Source: Eubacterium sp. MSJ-21
GTDB taxonomy: Bacteria > Bacillota > Clostridia > Lachnospirales > Lachnospiraceae
Direction of reading: 5' to 3'
Length of the DNA: 64,000 bases
Assembly (NCBI RefSeq): GCF_018918185.1
Contig: NZ_JAHLPZ010000005.1
Coordinates: forward strand, 124,001 to 188,000
A program made the position numbers and the translations under genes. A model generated the notes under the pieces. That model had not been told where the DNA came from, made no database searches, and worked only from the letters and a program-made list of their open reading frames with translations. This document shows positions 8,201-16,784 of this stretch, piece by piece (the stretch's first letter is position 1; each line of letters starts with the position of its first letter).

Positions 8201-9112
8201 ATGAACGAACAGACAAAAGCGAGAATCAAGGAACTGCAGAAAGAAAAAGATGTTGTGATCTTAGCCCATTATTATGTGGATGGCGAGGTGCAGGAGATTG
8301 CAGATTATGTCGGTGATTCATACTATCTTGCAAAGGTTGCAACGACAGTAGAACAACAGAATATTTTGTTTTGCGGTGTCTCCTTTATGGGAGAGAGCGC
8401 AAAGCTTCTGAATGCCCAAAAGCATGTCTATATGGCAGACGATGGAGCGGATTGTCCGATGGCGCATATGGCGGAAGTCGAGAAGATCAAGGAAGTGCGG
8501 AAAGAATATCCGGATGTGGCGGTTGTCTGCTATGTCAATTCGACCGCAGAATTGAAAGCCCACTCGGATGTCTGCGTGACATCGTCGAACGCATTGAAGA
8601 TTGTGAAGGCGCTTCCGAATAAAGATATCTATTTTATTCCGGATTACAATCTGGCGCATTTTATAGCGGAACAGGTACCGGAGAAGCATTTTATCTTCAA
8701 CGACGGGTTCTGCCATGTACATAAGAGTATTCACAGTGAGGATGTGAAGAAGGCGAGGGAATTACATCCGGACGCATTGGTGCTGGCACACCCGGAATGT
8801 ACAAGTGATACATTAGCACTTGCAGATTTTATTGGAAGTACGTCCCAGATTATTGATTATGCAACTGCATCGGACAGTAAGAAATTTCTGATCTGCACCG
8901 AGATGGGTGTGTTCTATGAGTTGATGCAGAAAAATCCGGACAAGAAATTCTTCTCTGTCGGACACAGACAGTTCTGCCCGAATATGAAGAAGGTCAGTCT
9001 GGACAAGGTGCTCGAGAAGCTTGAAGATCTGAAGGATGAAGTGATTCTTCCGGAGGAGATGTGTGAACAGGCGAAAAAACCGCTTGATGAGATGCTTCGT
9101 CTGGCACAGTAG
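8201..9112 (+). CDS. nadA: Quinolinate synthase A
   Basis: 303 residues. NadA condenses iminoaspartate with dihydroxyacetone phosphate to quinolinate, feeding NAD synthesis, and needs a 4Fe-4S cluster. Three cysteines in conserved settings are visible: LFCGVSFMGESAKLL (about 65), HPECTSDT (about 193) and GHRQFCPNMKK (about 253). The start AHYY segment and SNALKIV are also typical. A strong AAAGGAG precedes the ATG. nadB and nadC, often neighbours, are not in the window. The bceR-like regulator follows after 91 bases. Confidence 0.93.
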   Translation: MNEQTKARIKELQKEKDVVILAHYYVDGEVQEIADYVGDSYYLAKVATTVEQQNILFCGVSFMGESAKLLNAQKHVYMADDGADCPMAHMAEVEKIKEVRKEYPDVAVVCYVNSTAELKAHSDVCVTSSNALKIVKALPNKDIYFIPDYNLAHFIAEQVPEKHFIFNDGFCHVHKSIHSEDVKKARELHPDALVLAHPECTSDTLALADFIGSTSQIIDYATASDSKKFLICTEMGVFYELMQKNPDKKFFSVGHRQFCPNMKKVSLDKVLEKLEDLKDEVILPEEMCEQAKKPLDEMLRLAQ

Positions 9113-9130
9113 CAGATCCGTTGAGCTGAC

Positions 9131-9190
9131 AGATGCATGGAAACCACCGGAGGAATCTGATGGGTTAGTAGATGCACGGAAACCACCGGG
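9131..9190. repeat. Imperfect 39-bp tandem duplication between nadA and the response regulator
   Basis: AGATGCATGGAAACCACCGG at 9131-9150 recurs as AGATGCACGGAAACCACCGG at 9170-9189, a 39-base period with one mismatch. About 1.5 copies fill the gap just before the regulator's ribosome site (GAGGAG). Similar GATGCATG-AAAC repeats of 38 bases occur 7 kb downstream. Confidence 0.7.
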
Positions 9191-9203
9191 CGAGGAGTAT
9201 GAG

Positions 9204-9872
9204 ATGAAACGTATTTTAATTGTGGAAGATGATATGGCACTGGCACAGGAATTGCAGTATCTTCTGATCTCGAATCAGTATGATGCACAGTGTGTCGGAG
9301 AATTTAACGATGTTGCCGGACAGATCCTTGCTTCGCAGGCGGATATGGTATTGCTCGATATCAACCTTCCGGGGATAGATGGACAGAGCGTGCTGCGGGA
9401 ATTGCGTAAGACATCGGATATTCCGGTTATTATGGTGACAAGCAAAAACACAGAGATGGACGAAGTAATATCAATGAGCTTCGGTGCGGATGATTTTATT
9501 GCGAAGCCATACAATCCGTCTATTCTGCTGCTTCATATCGAGGCGGTATTCAAGCGCCTTGGAAAGCTGGACGCGGATAAAGGACTCACCTATAAGAAGC
9601 TGACACTCGATATGGCTCGCGGCATCTTATGTGTCGGAGATAACAACGTGGAGCTGACGAAGAATGAGGCGGGGATTTTATCCTATCTGTTAAAGCATCA
9701 GAATACGATCGTGACGCGGGATGAGCTGATCAGCTATCTGTGGGATTCGGAAGCATTTGTGGATGACAACACGCTGACGGTGAATATGAACCGTGTGCGG
9801 AAAAAACTCTCCGATCTTGGTGTGGCGGATGCAATCCGGACAAAACGTGGACAGGGGTATATTTTGGAATGA
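9204..9872 (+). CDS. OmpR-family response regulator, BceR/GraR-like
   Basis: 222 residues: a receiver domain (about 1-115) with acidic pair ED near 8-9, phosphorylation Asp in LLDINLPG near 52, and Lys in AKPYNPS near 101, then an OmpR/PhoB winged helix (about 125-222). The start MKRILIVEDD at 9204 is supported by GAGGAG upstream; the frame extends further left without signal. It overlaps the kinase gene by ATGA. The BceS-type partner and a BceAB-type transporter 10 kb downstream suggest response to cell-envelope-active peptides. Candidate target sites lie at 10892 and 19927. Confidence 0.85.
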   Translation: MKRILIVEDDMALAQELQYLLISNQYDAQCVGEFNDVAGQILASQADMVLLDINLPGIDGQSVLRELRKTSDIPVIMVTSKNTEMDEVISMSFGADDFIAKPYNPSILLLHIEAVFKRLGKLDADKGLTYKKLTLDMARGILCVGDNNVELTKNEAGILSYLLKHQNTIVTRDELISYLWDSEAFVDDNTLTVNMNRVRKKLSDLGVADAIRTKRGQGYILE

Positions 9873-10882
9873 CAGTTCGAGGTTATCTAAAAGACAGAAT
9901 CGGCTTTGTTGCTGCGGTGGTATGTATCATGGTAGTATTCAAGCTGTTAGGGTTTGCCTGCAAAGCACGGATGGATTTTATCTGGGTGATGGAGGGAATT
10001 ATTTTTGTAACGTCACTGTGTGCCTTCGGTGCGGATTACCGGAAGCGGAGCCGTTTCTACCGGGAGCTGCAGGGAATCCTTGACGGTCTGGATCAGAAAT
10101 ATCTGATCACAGAGATGATGGTACAACCGGATTTCGAGGAAGGCAAAATCTGGATGGATGTTCTGTATGACACCGGGAAGTCCATGCGGGATAAGTTAAA
10201 TGACACCGAGGATTCCCTACGGGATTTCAAGGAATATTTAGAACTTTGGATCCACGAGATCAAGATTCCGATTGCGGCATTAAATCTCATGAATTATAAT
10301 GGCAGTCAGGATCTGAAGAAACAGAAGGCGCAGCTTGCCCGTATCAACGGATTTGTTGAGCAGATTCTATTTTATGCACGTGCAGATGCGGCAGAGAAGG
10401 ATTATCTGCTCACCGCGTGCAATCTGGATGCTGCCATCAATCAGGTGTTACAGCAGCAGAAGGATCTGCTGATCGGGAATAAAATACGAATTGAAAAAAA
10501 CGATACAAACCATTCCGTTGTCACGGATTCCAAGTGGCTTGCATTTATGCTTGGTCAGATCGTGAACAACAGTATCAAATACCGGGATCCTGGAAAGCAA
10601 TCGTGTATTTCTTTTGCGGTAGAGGATATGGCAGATAAGACGGTTCTTAGAATCCGTGATAATGGCATCGGTATAACACAACAGGATATCGACCGGGTGT
10701 TTGACAAGACCTTTACCGGGGAGAACGGACGGCGTGGAAATGCTTCTACCGGAATGGGTTTGTATATATGTAAACAGCTTTGCAATAAGCTTGGACATTC
10801 GATTGCGATTACGTCCGTGCATGGGGAATATACTGAGGTAGAGATTGTCTTTGGCAAAGAGACATTCCTGACGAGAGAGTAG
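9869..10882 (+). CDS. BceS/GraS-type intramembrane-sensing histidine kinase
   Basis: 337 residues. Two membrane segments (about 11-30 and 36-54) are joined by a loop of only a few residues, the hallmark of kinases that sense through a partner transporter rather than an external domain. The dimerisation motif ELWIHEIKIPIAAL carries the phosphoacceptor His near residue 127. The ATP domain shows an N-box (GQIVNNSIKYRD), G1 (RDNGIGI) and G2 (STGMGLYI). The gene overlaps the regulator by 4 bases. In characterised relatives (BceS, GraS) activity depends on a BceAB/VraFG transporter, and one is encoded at 20209-23023. Confidence 0.88.
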   Translation: MTVRGYLKDRIGFVAAVVCIMVVFKLLGFACKARMDFIWVMEGIIFVTSLCAFGADYRKRSRFYRELQGILDGLDQKYLITEMMVQPDFEEGKIWMDVLYDTGKSMRDKLNDTEDSLRDFKEYLELWIHEIKIPIAALNLMNYNGSQDLKKQKAQLARINGFVEQILFYARADAAEKDYLLTACNLDAAINQVLQQQKDLLIGNKIRIEKNDTNHSVVTDSKWLAFMLGQIVNNSIKYRDPGKQSCISFAVEDMADKTVLRIRDNGIGITQQDIDRVFDKTFTGENGRRGNASTGMGLYICKQLCNKLGHSIAITSVHGEYTEVEIVFGKETFLTRE

Positions 10883-10890
10883 TTTATAAC

Positions 10891-10955
10891 CTTACAAAAA
10901 TGTAAGAGAGTTGTCATAAACTACGATGGATAGAACGCATGGAAGAATGTATGAT
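10891..10955 (+). promoter_or_regulatory. BceR-type operator and promoter of the dlt-like operon
   Basis: CTTACA-AAAA-TGTAAG (10891-10906) is a perfect 6+4+6 dyad matching the TNACA-N4-TGTAA type reported for BceR-like regulators. A TGTCAT half-site follows at 10912, 11 bases after TGTAA. CGATGGAT (10924-10931) covers the -35 position, and TATGAT (10950-10955) is the -10. Every element recurs at the same spacing upstream of the bceAB-like genes (19927-19990). The expected transcript start near 10962 leaves a leader of about 70 bases. Confidence 0.75.
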
Positions 10956-11029
10956 ACAGGCAGGACAGTTGCCTGGGACACAAATATGGAAGAAAGGCAC
11001 AGGTGGACTGTGATAGAGGGATTTGAAAA

Positions 11030-12625
11030 ATGGCTTATCATGAAGCGATGTATTTTTTGTTGTTTCTACCGGCGGTTATAATTTGTTATCAGCTTATACC
11101 GCAGAAATTTCGTTGGAGTGTTCTCTTATTTTTCGGCTATGCATTTTATATAATCATGAGCCGGAAGCTGGTTTTTTTCCTGCTTGGGGCAACCGGAATT
11201 ACATATGGAACCGGCTGTTTGCTGGGATATATGAAAAAAAAGGCAAAGACTGCCTGCTCTGCGGGAGAGACAACACATGAAGAAAAAAAGAAAATAAAAT
11301 CTGATAGCAAGAGAAAGCAGAAAAAAGTTCTGGTTGCAGGAATCGGTATTCTTCTTTTGTGCTTGATTTATATGAAATACAGTGGGTTCCTGGTTGAGAA
11401 TATAAATGTGGTTCTGAATCAGCTTCATATAAAAAATTCTCTTACTGTGAAAACATGGATACTTCCTTTGGGAATCTCTTTTTATACACTGAGCGCAATA
11501 GGATATTTGGTGGATGTATATTGGGAGAAGATACCATATGAAAAGCATTTTGGGAAATTTGCATTATTTCTTGGATATTTTCCTGTCATTATGGAAGGTC
11601 CGATCTGTATGTATGAGGATATTTCAAAGGAACTGGCAGAAGGAAAACCGGTACAGGGAGATTGGCTGATCCGTGGGTATCTGCGGATTGTATGGGGGAT
11701 ATTTAAAAAATCGGTTATTGCAGATCGTTTGTATATTGCAGTGTCGGCGTTGTTTGACCATTATACGGATTACAGTGGCGTTATGATTATAGCAGCGGCT
11801 GTATTTTATGCAGTTCAGCTGTATATGGAATTTTCGGGAAGCATGGATATTATAATTGGTAGCAGCGAGATATTTGGTGTCCATCTGCCGGAGAATTTTG
11901 CGCAGCCGTTTGTTTCTGCCAATGCATCTGAGTTTTGGAGAAGATGGCATATTTCTCTTGGCAGATGGTTTAAAACATACATATTTTATCCTGTATCCAT
12001 GTCAAAGCTTGCAAAAAGGTGGAATAAGTTCGCAAAAAAACATACAAGCGTATATGTGAAGCAGATTGTTGCATCTGCCATTGCATTATTTCCGGTATGG
12101 ATATGCAATGGACTCTGGCATGGTCCAAGATGGAGTTATATTTTCTATGGATTATATTATTTTACTGTAATTTTGATAGAATTAATGTTGGAACAGCCAT
12201 TTACAAAACTATGTGGAAAACTGTCCATTAACAAAAATTCAGGATGGTGCCGCAGAATTCGGATATTGAAAACATGGGTGATTATCTTTACAGGAGAACT
12301 GTTCTTCCGGGCAGATACATTGCAGATTGGAATGCATATGTTCCGATCCATGTTTCATCAGTTTCATATTTCACAATTGTGGGATGGAACGCTCTACAAT
12401 CTGGGTTTGGATAAAGCGGATTGGATAGTGATACTGGCAGCGCTGAGTGTGGTTGGTATTGTGAATCATTTGCGTGAAAGAAAGGTGGATTTGAGGGAGA
12501 AAATCATGGTACAGAAGCTGCCGGCCCGATGGGCGGTATATATGTGTCTGATTCTTGCAGTGGTAATATTTGGGGCATACGGACTCGGCTACCAGGAGGT
12601 GGATTTGATTTATGCAGGATTTTAG
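11030..12625 (+). CDS. MBOAT family O-acyltransferase, DltB-like (copy 1)
   Basis: 531 residues with about ten to twelve membrane segments. The MBOAT core shows SEFWRRWHISLGRWFKTYIF (about 303-322) and NGLWHGPRWSYIFYGLYY (about 361-378) with the catalytic His. A Lys-rich cytoplasmic loop near residues 68-102 is longer than in copy 2. DltB relatives pass an acyl group from a carrier protein across the membrane to a wall polymer. First gene behind the BceR-type promoter; it overlaps the following SGNH gene by 14 bases. Acyl donor and acceptor are inferred from context only. Confidence 0.82.
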   Translation: MAYHEAMYFLLFLPAVIICYQLIPQKFRWSVLLFFGYAFYIIMSRKLVFFLLGATGITYGTGCLLGYMKKKAKTACSAGETTHEEKKKIKSDSKRKQKKVLVAGIGILLLCLIYMKYSGFLVENINVVLNQLHIKNSLTVKTWILPLGISFYTLSAIGYLVDVYWEKIPYEKHFGKFALFLGYFPVIMEGPICMYEDISKELAEGKPVQGDWLIRGYLRIVWGIFKKSVIADRLYIAVSALFDHYTDYSGVMIIAAAVFYAVQLYMEFSGSMDIIIGSSEIFGVHLPENFAQPFVSANASEFWRRWHISLGRWFKTYIFYPVSMSKLAKRWNKFAKKHTSVYVKQIVASAIALFPVWICNGLWHGPRWSYIFYGLYYFTVILIELMLEQPFTKLCGKLSINKNSGWCRRIRILKTWVIIFTGELFFRADTLQIGMHMFRSMFHQFHISQLWDGTLYNLGLDKADWIVILAALSVVGIVNHLRERKVDLREKIMVQKLPARWAVYMCLILAVVIFGAYGLGYQEVDLIYAGF

Positions 12626-13571
12626 AAACAAAAAAATAGGTCTGCGTATTTGCGCATTTTGTATGGTTATGATTTTCGTCCTGGCTGCTTTGTCTGTGCT
12701 TTTTGATCCTGTGAGGCTTGGAATGGAGAACGAAGTCCCCGGAGGCGAAAATTATTATCTGAACCTGCTTGCGGAACCGGAGAATATGACAGATGTGCTG
12801 ATTTTGGGAGATAGTGAGAGCATTTCTTTTTTGTCAACCTATGATTTATGGAAGGATCAGGGAATTGCATCATATATAGCTGGAGAGCCAGGAGATCAGA
12901 TTTCACATTTGTATTATAAGCTGAGAAAAATATTAAAGACACAGTCTCCGAAGGTTGTTATTTTGGAAACGAATGTATTATTTGCCGCCATAGCCAATGT
13001 ATATGATGAATTAAATTACATACGAGGCGCAATTGTGGATTATTATTTCCCGATATTTCGCTATCATGGGTTATGGAAACAGGCGGTCTGCAAAAAAAAT
13101 GTACAGTCGTCTGCGTTCAATGGATTTGATTTGCGCACGCAGAGTGATCCATATACAAAGGGAACATATATGTTTGAGTCAACGGGAAAAAGTTCATTTT
13201 CCCGGTTTGTCCGCATGTATATGGACAGACTTCGTAATCTGTGCAGGAAAAATGGAATCGAACTTTTATTTGTCACCTCACCATCGCCCTTGAACCATAC
13301 GATGGAAAAACATAATGCATTGGAGGCATATGCGAAGCAGTATGGAATCACCTATATAGATCTAAATTTAAAAACAGAGGAAATCGGAATAGATTGGGAA
13401 ACGGATACTCTGGACGGAGGAGATCATCTCAATTATGCTGGAAGTAAGAAGGTTACGGAATATCTGGAAGAATATCTGAAAAAACAGTATGGTCTTACAG
13501 ACCATAGACAAGATAAGAGATATGCGGATTGGAATGCAAATGCGGATGATTTTTCAAAACTACTGCAATAA
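12612..13571 (+). CDS. DltD-like SGNH-fold membrane-anchored protein (copy 1)
   Basis: 319 residues: a single N-terminal membrane anchor (about 10-30) and an extracytoplasmic SGNH-type domain. Block I is VLILGDSES near residues 58-66 with Ser in GDSE. The C-terminal block is GGDHLNYAG near 271-279 with the catalytic Asp/His. DltD acts with DltB to hand the acyl group to teichoic acid, and this protein probably pairs with the preceding MBOAT. It is about 100 residues shorter than typical DltD. AGGAGGTGG about 10 bases upstream supports the start inside the previous gene. Confidence 0.75.
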   Translation: MQDFRNKKIGLRICAFCMVMIFVLAALSVLFDPVRLGMENEVPGGENYYLNLLAEPENMTDVLILGDSESISFLSTYDLWKDQGIASYIAGEPGDQISHLYYKLRKILKTQSPKVVILETNVLFAAIANVYDELNYIRGAIVDYYFPIFRYHGLWKQAVCKKNVQSSAFNGFDLRTQSDPYTKGTYMFESTGKSSFSRFVRMYMDRLRNLCRKNGIELLFVTSPSPLNHTMEKHNALEAYAKQYGITYIDLNLKTEEIGIDWETDTLDGGDHLNYAGSKKVTEYLEEYLKKQYGLTDHRQDKRYADWNANADDFSKLLQ

Positions 13572-13612
13572 TTAAGAAAATCTTAAACAATTGTGTTCTA
13601 TTATATTAATAG
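13571..13612. promoter_or_regulatory. Two perfect palindromes between the first pair and the adenylation gene
   Basis: TTAAGA-AAA-TCTTAA (13571-13585) and TCTATTA-TAT-TAATAGA (13596-13612) are two perfect inverted repeats in the 159-base gap. Neither is followed by a T run, so they do not look like terminators. They could be an operator or an RNA processing site that splits the operon; no convincing promoter was seen beside them. Confidence 0.4.
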
Positions 13613-13730
13613 ACAGGATGGTAGAATTAGAACCACATTGAGATAAGGAAAAATTATTACACAGTATATGGCGGCAGCCTGAATAATAAAGTGAAATAAG
13701 ACATGGATAAAATGAAGGAGAAAAAGGTAC

Positions 13731-15416
13731 ATGAAAAATGTATTGGAATATCTGGAACTAAGTGCACAGAAGTATCCGGACAAGATTGCTGTGAAGGATA
13801 CAGCCTGTGCTTATACATATGAACAATTATGGAAGAAGGCAAGACATATTGGCAGCCGTCTGACAAAGCATACAACACCGAACCATCCGGTCTGTGTATT
13901 TGCGGATAAGAGTGCGGATACGCTGGCGGTATTTTTCGGAATCGTCTATGCGGGATGTTTCTACACGTTGGTCGATCCATCGTTCCCGGAGGCACGTATC
14001 CGGTCGATGCTTTCGGTGTTAGAGCCGGAGGTGATCGTAGACGGAAGCAATGCACCGGACAAGCTTGCAGCGTGTGGTTGTACGGAGCGGGTGATCCGGA
14101 TGGAGACACTGGTACACGGGCTGAAATTTGAATGTGCAAATCCGGAAGATACAGAGAACATGGCACAGACCGGCACAGATGGAACAACCGGATGTGTGAA
14201 TCAGCAAGAGGAATTGTATGCGATAGATGAAAATGATTCCGGTGAAACCGGAGATGCAGATTGGCAGATGGAATTATCGGATATGGAAAGTGCCCGGCTG
14301 CAGGAAATCCGGGAATCCATGATCGATACCGATCCGCTCTATTGTAATTTTACTTCCGGATCGACCGGAACCCCGAAGGGCGTACTTGTGGCACATCGGT
14401 CGGTGATTGAATTTATCAATCAGTTTACGGAGATTTTCGATATCACCAAAGCCGATGTGATCGGCAATCAGGCACCGTTTGATTTCGACGTATCGGTCAA
14501 GGACATCTACAGTGCGATGAAGGTGGGTGCAACCTTAGTTGTGATTCCGAAAGCATATTTTATGTTCCCAAATTCGGTTGTGGATATGCTCGATGAGAAT
14601 CATGTCACAACACTGATCTGGGCAGTATCGGCACTCTGCCTGTTGAATCGTCTGCACGGACTAAAACATAAAGTGCCGGCAGATATCAACAAGATTTTAT
14701 TCAGCGGTGAGGCGATGCCGATCCGGCAGCTTCACGCATGGCAAAGCTGCTATCCGGATGCGATGTTTGTGAATCTATATGGACCGACGGAAATCACCTG
14801 TAACTGCACCTATCATATTCTGGAACGCGAATATACCGAGGAGGAGAAGCTTCCAATCGGAATTGCATTTCCGAACGAACGGGTATTTCTACTTGACGAG
14901 GAAGATCATCTGATTCAACCGGGAAACGTTGGCAGGATTGGAGAGCTCTGCGTGGCAGGCACGACACTTGCCCTCGGATATTACAGGAATGCTGCGGCGA
15001 CGGCGAAGGCATTTACGGCAAATCCGCTTCATCCCGATTACCCGGAGACAATCTACCGGACGGGAGACCTGGCAAGCTATGGCGGGGACGGATTGCTTTA
15101 TTTCGCGGGCCGGAAAGATTTTCAGATCAAGCATATGGGACACCGGATCGAGTTAGAGGAGATAGAACATGCACTTGCCGCAATCCCGGAGATCGAGGGT
15201 GCCGCGTGCTTTTACGACCGGGAGAAGAACAAGGTTGTTGCCTGTTACATCGGAATTGATGATAAGAAATATCTGATTACCGCGATGAAGAAAAAGGTGC
15301 CGGATTACATGGTTCCGAATGTGTTTTGCAAGGTGGATATGCTGCCGCTCAATAAAAATGGCAAGACGGATAAGAAGCTTTTGGAAGCACGGTATAAGGA
15401 AGGAGCGTTTGCATGA
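13731..15416 (+). CDS. DltA-like amino-acid adenylating enzyme (carrier-protein ligase)
   Basis: 561 residues of the AMP-forming ANL superfamily. Motifs: A3 FTSGSTGTPKGVLV (about 207-220), A4 region PFDFDVSVKDIY, A5 NLYGPTEITCNCTY (about 351), A7 YRTGDLA, A8 GRKDFQIKHMGHRIELEEIE and A10 NKNGKTDKKLL. It activates a carboxylate with ATP and loads it on a carrier protein. It is about 55 residues longer than DltA because of an acidic insert (about 130-200) just before A3. The pocket stretch around WAVSALCLLN does not match the DltA STPSF stretch, so D-alanine cannot be assumed. It overlaps the decarboxylase by ATGA. Confidence 0.85.
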   Translation: MKNVLEYLELSAQKYPDKIAVKDTACAYTYEQLWKKARHIGSRLTKHTTPNHPVCVFADKSADTLAVFFGIVYAGCFYTLVDPSFPEARIRSMLSVLEPEVIVDGSNAPDKLAACGCTERVIRMETLVHGLKFECANPEDTENMAQTGTDGTTGCVNQQEELYAIDENDSGETGDADWQMELSDMESARLQEIRESMIDTDPLYCNFTSGSTGTPKGVLVAHRSVIEFINQFTEIFDITKADVIGNQAPFDFDVSVKDIYSAMKVGATLVVIPKAYFMFPNSVVDMLDENHVTTLIWAVSALCLLNRLHGLKHKVPADINKILFSGEAMPIRQLHAWQSCYPDAMFVNLYGPTEITCNCTYHILEREYTEEEKLPIGIAFPNERVFLLDEEDHLIQPGNVGRIGELCVAGTTLALGYYRNAAATAKAFTANPLHPDYPETIYRTGDLASYGGDGLLYFAGRKDFQIKHMGHRIELEEIEHALAAIPEIEGAACFYDREKNKVVACYIGIDDKKYLITAMKKKVPDYMVPNVFCKVDMLPLNKNGKTDKKLLEARYKEGAFA

Positions 15417-16618
15417 ATACGGAAGAGTTAAGAATTGCTGCGTCGACATATGGAACGCCGACCTATATCTTCGATGTGCGGGAAGTGGAAGCACGAATCC
15501 GGTTGCTTCGCAGTCTGCTGCCGGAGGGCACCGGACTTTGCTTTGCAGTAAAAGCAAATCCGTTTCTGATTCCGTATGTGGCAGACATGGTTGACCGGCT
15601 GGAAGTCTGCTCCCCGGGCGAATATGAGATCTGCATACAGACAGAGATCGCACCGGAGAAGATTGTGGTATCCGGGGTTAACAAGACCTACGAATCCATG
15701 AAACGCATCTTGTCTTACAGCAAGGGCGCCGGAATCTACACGATCGAATCGGAAGAACATGCGAAGATCCTGCGGACACTCGCAGAGAAAAATCAGATGC
15801 AGCTCTCGGTTCTCATCCGGCTTTCGAGTGGCAATCAGTTCGGTGTTGATGCGGAGACATTTATCCGGCTGGCAAAGGAGGTGCAGGAAAGTCCATATCT
15901 GACACTGGCGGGCGTTCATTTTTATGCCGGGACTCAGAAGCGGCAAAGCAAGCTGGAGAAGGAGATGGATAACCTAGCCTCATTCGCAGAGATGTTCGAA
16001 GCTGAGACCGGAATGAAACTTCCGGAGCTTGAATACGGAGCAGGCATGAAGGTTTCTTATTTCGTAAATGACAGCGAGAAGGATCAGCGGGAAAGCGAGC
16101 CGGAACCGCAGATACAGGCACTTGCCGAGAAGCTTCGGGCATGTGACGTTTACGGCAAAAAGACAATTGAGCTTGGGCGGTTTCTTGTGTCGATGAGTGG
16201 TTATTATCTGACGCGCGTGATGGATGTCAAGCGGACGGCACAGCCGGGATTTGTGATCTTAGATGGCGGAATCCACCAGATCAACTACTATGGGTGGATG
16301 ATGGGGATGAAGCAGCCGGAGATTAAAGTGCTTGCAGAAAAAGATGGTGATGACGGAGAGCTGTTTCATCTGTGTGGATCGCTTTGTACCGTGAATGACG
16401 TGCTCGCGCGGGATGTCACTTTGCACAATCCCGAAAAGGGCGATGTAATCTGCTTCAAACGGTGTGGCGCTTATGCGGCGACCGAGGGTATGGCAATGTT
16501 TCTGAGCCGGGAACTGCCGCAGGTTTTAATCTGCAGGACAGACGGAAAAATCGAAAAGCTGCGTGACCGGGTGGAAACGTATCCGTTTCATGGCAGTGGA
16601 AACAGGAACCGGATGTGA
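15413..16618 (+). CDS. Fold-type III PLP-dependent decarboxylase (LysA/BtrK-like)
   Basis: 401 residues with the TIM-barrel plus beta-domain layout of diaminopimelate/ornithine decarboxylases. The PLP Lys is in CFAVKANPF (about 42-50). HFYAGTQ, EYGAGMKVSYF and ELGRFLVSMSGYYLTRV match phosphate- and cofactor-binding elements. CGSLCTVNDVLARD (Cys near 327) and GAYAATEGM match the substrate-side residues from the second subunit. All catalytic residues appear present. Close packing with an adenylation gene and a carrier protein recalls BtrK of butirosin synthesis, which decarboxylates glutamyl-ACP, and the exosortase-A ligase/decarboxylase/ACP trio. Free diaminopimelate decarboxylation remains possible. 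Its stop codon lies in a tandem repeat. Confidence 0.82.
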   Translation: MNTEELRIAASTYGTPTYIFDVREVEARIRLLRSLLPEGTGLCFAVKANPFLIPYVADMVDRLEVCSPGEYEICIQTEIAPEKIVVSGVNKTYESMKRILSYSKGAGIYTIESEEHAKILRTLAEKNQMQLSVLIRLSSGNQFGVDAETFIRLAKEVQESPYLTLAGVHFYAGTQKRQSKLEKEMDNLASFAEMFEAETGMKLPELEYGAGMKVSYFVNDSEKDQRESEPEPQIQALAEKLRACDVYGKKTIELGRFLVSMSGYYLTRVMDVKRTAQPGFVILDGGIHQINYYGWMMGMKQPEIKVLAEKDGDDGELFHLCGSLCTVNDVLARDVTLHNPEKGDVICFKRCGAYAATEGMAMFLSRELPQVLICRTDGKIEKLRDRVETYPFHGSGNRNRM

Positions 16619-16743
16619 TAACGCAGGATGCGTGAAAACTGGGAACCAGAATGCGACAACGTAGGATGCATGAAAACAGAGAACCTGAATGCGACAACGC
16701 AGGATGCATGAAAACAGGAAACCGGAATGCGACAACGCATGAG
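16592..16743. repeat. 38-bp tandem repeat, about 3.5-4 copies
   Basis: Units at 16611-16648, 16649-16686 and 16687-16724, plus a partial fourth, share GAATGCGACAACG and GGATGCATGAAAAC. A degenerate half unit reaches back to 16592. The decarboxylase stop (16616-16618) is inside the first unit, so its last residues (GNRNRM) are repeat-derived. Overlapping minus-strand frames here are artefacts of the repeat. It fills the 166-base gap before the carrier protein gene. Confidence 0.85.
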
Positions 16744-16784
16744 AATGCAAGGGTTCACAATAAAAAAATAGGAGGATTTGTAAC

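Noticed and set aside
13731-15416. Calling the ligase a genuine D-alanine ligase DltA
   Set aside because: Core motifs fit, but the insert before A3, the diverged pocket stretch and the linked decarboxylase leave the substrate open.
16592-16743. Possible CRISPR array
   Set aside because: The repeats are directly adjacent with no unique spacers and no cas genes nearby, so this is a simple tandem repeat.
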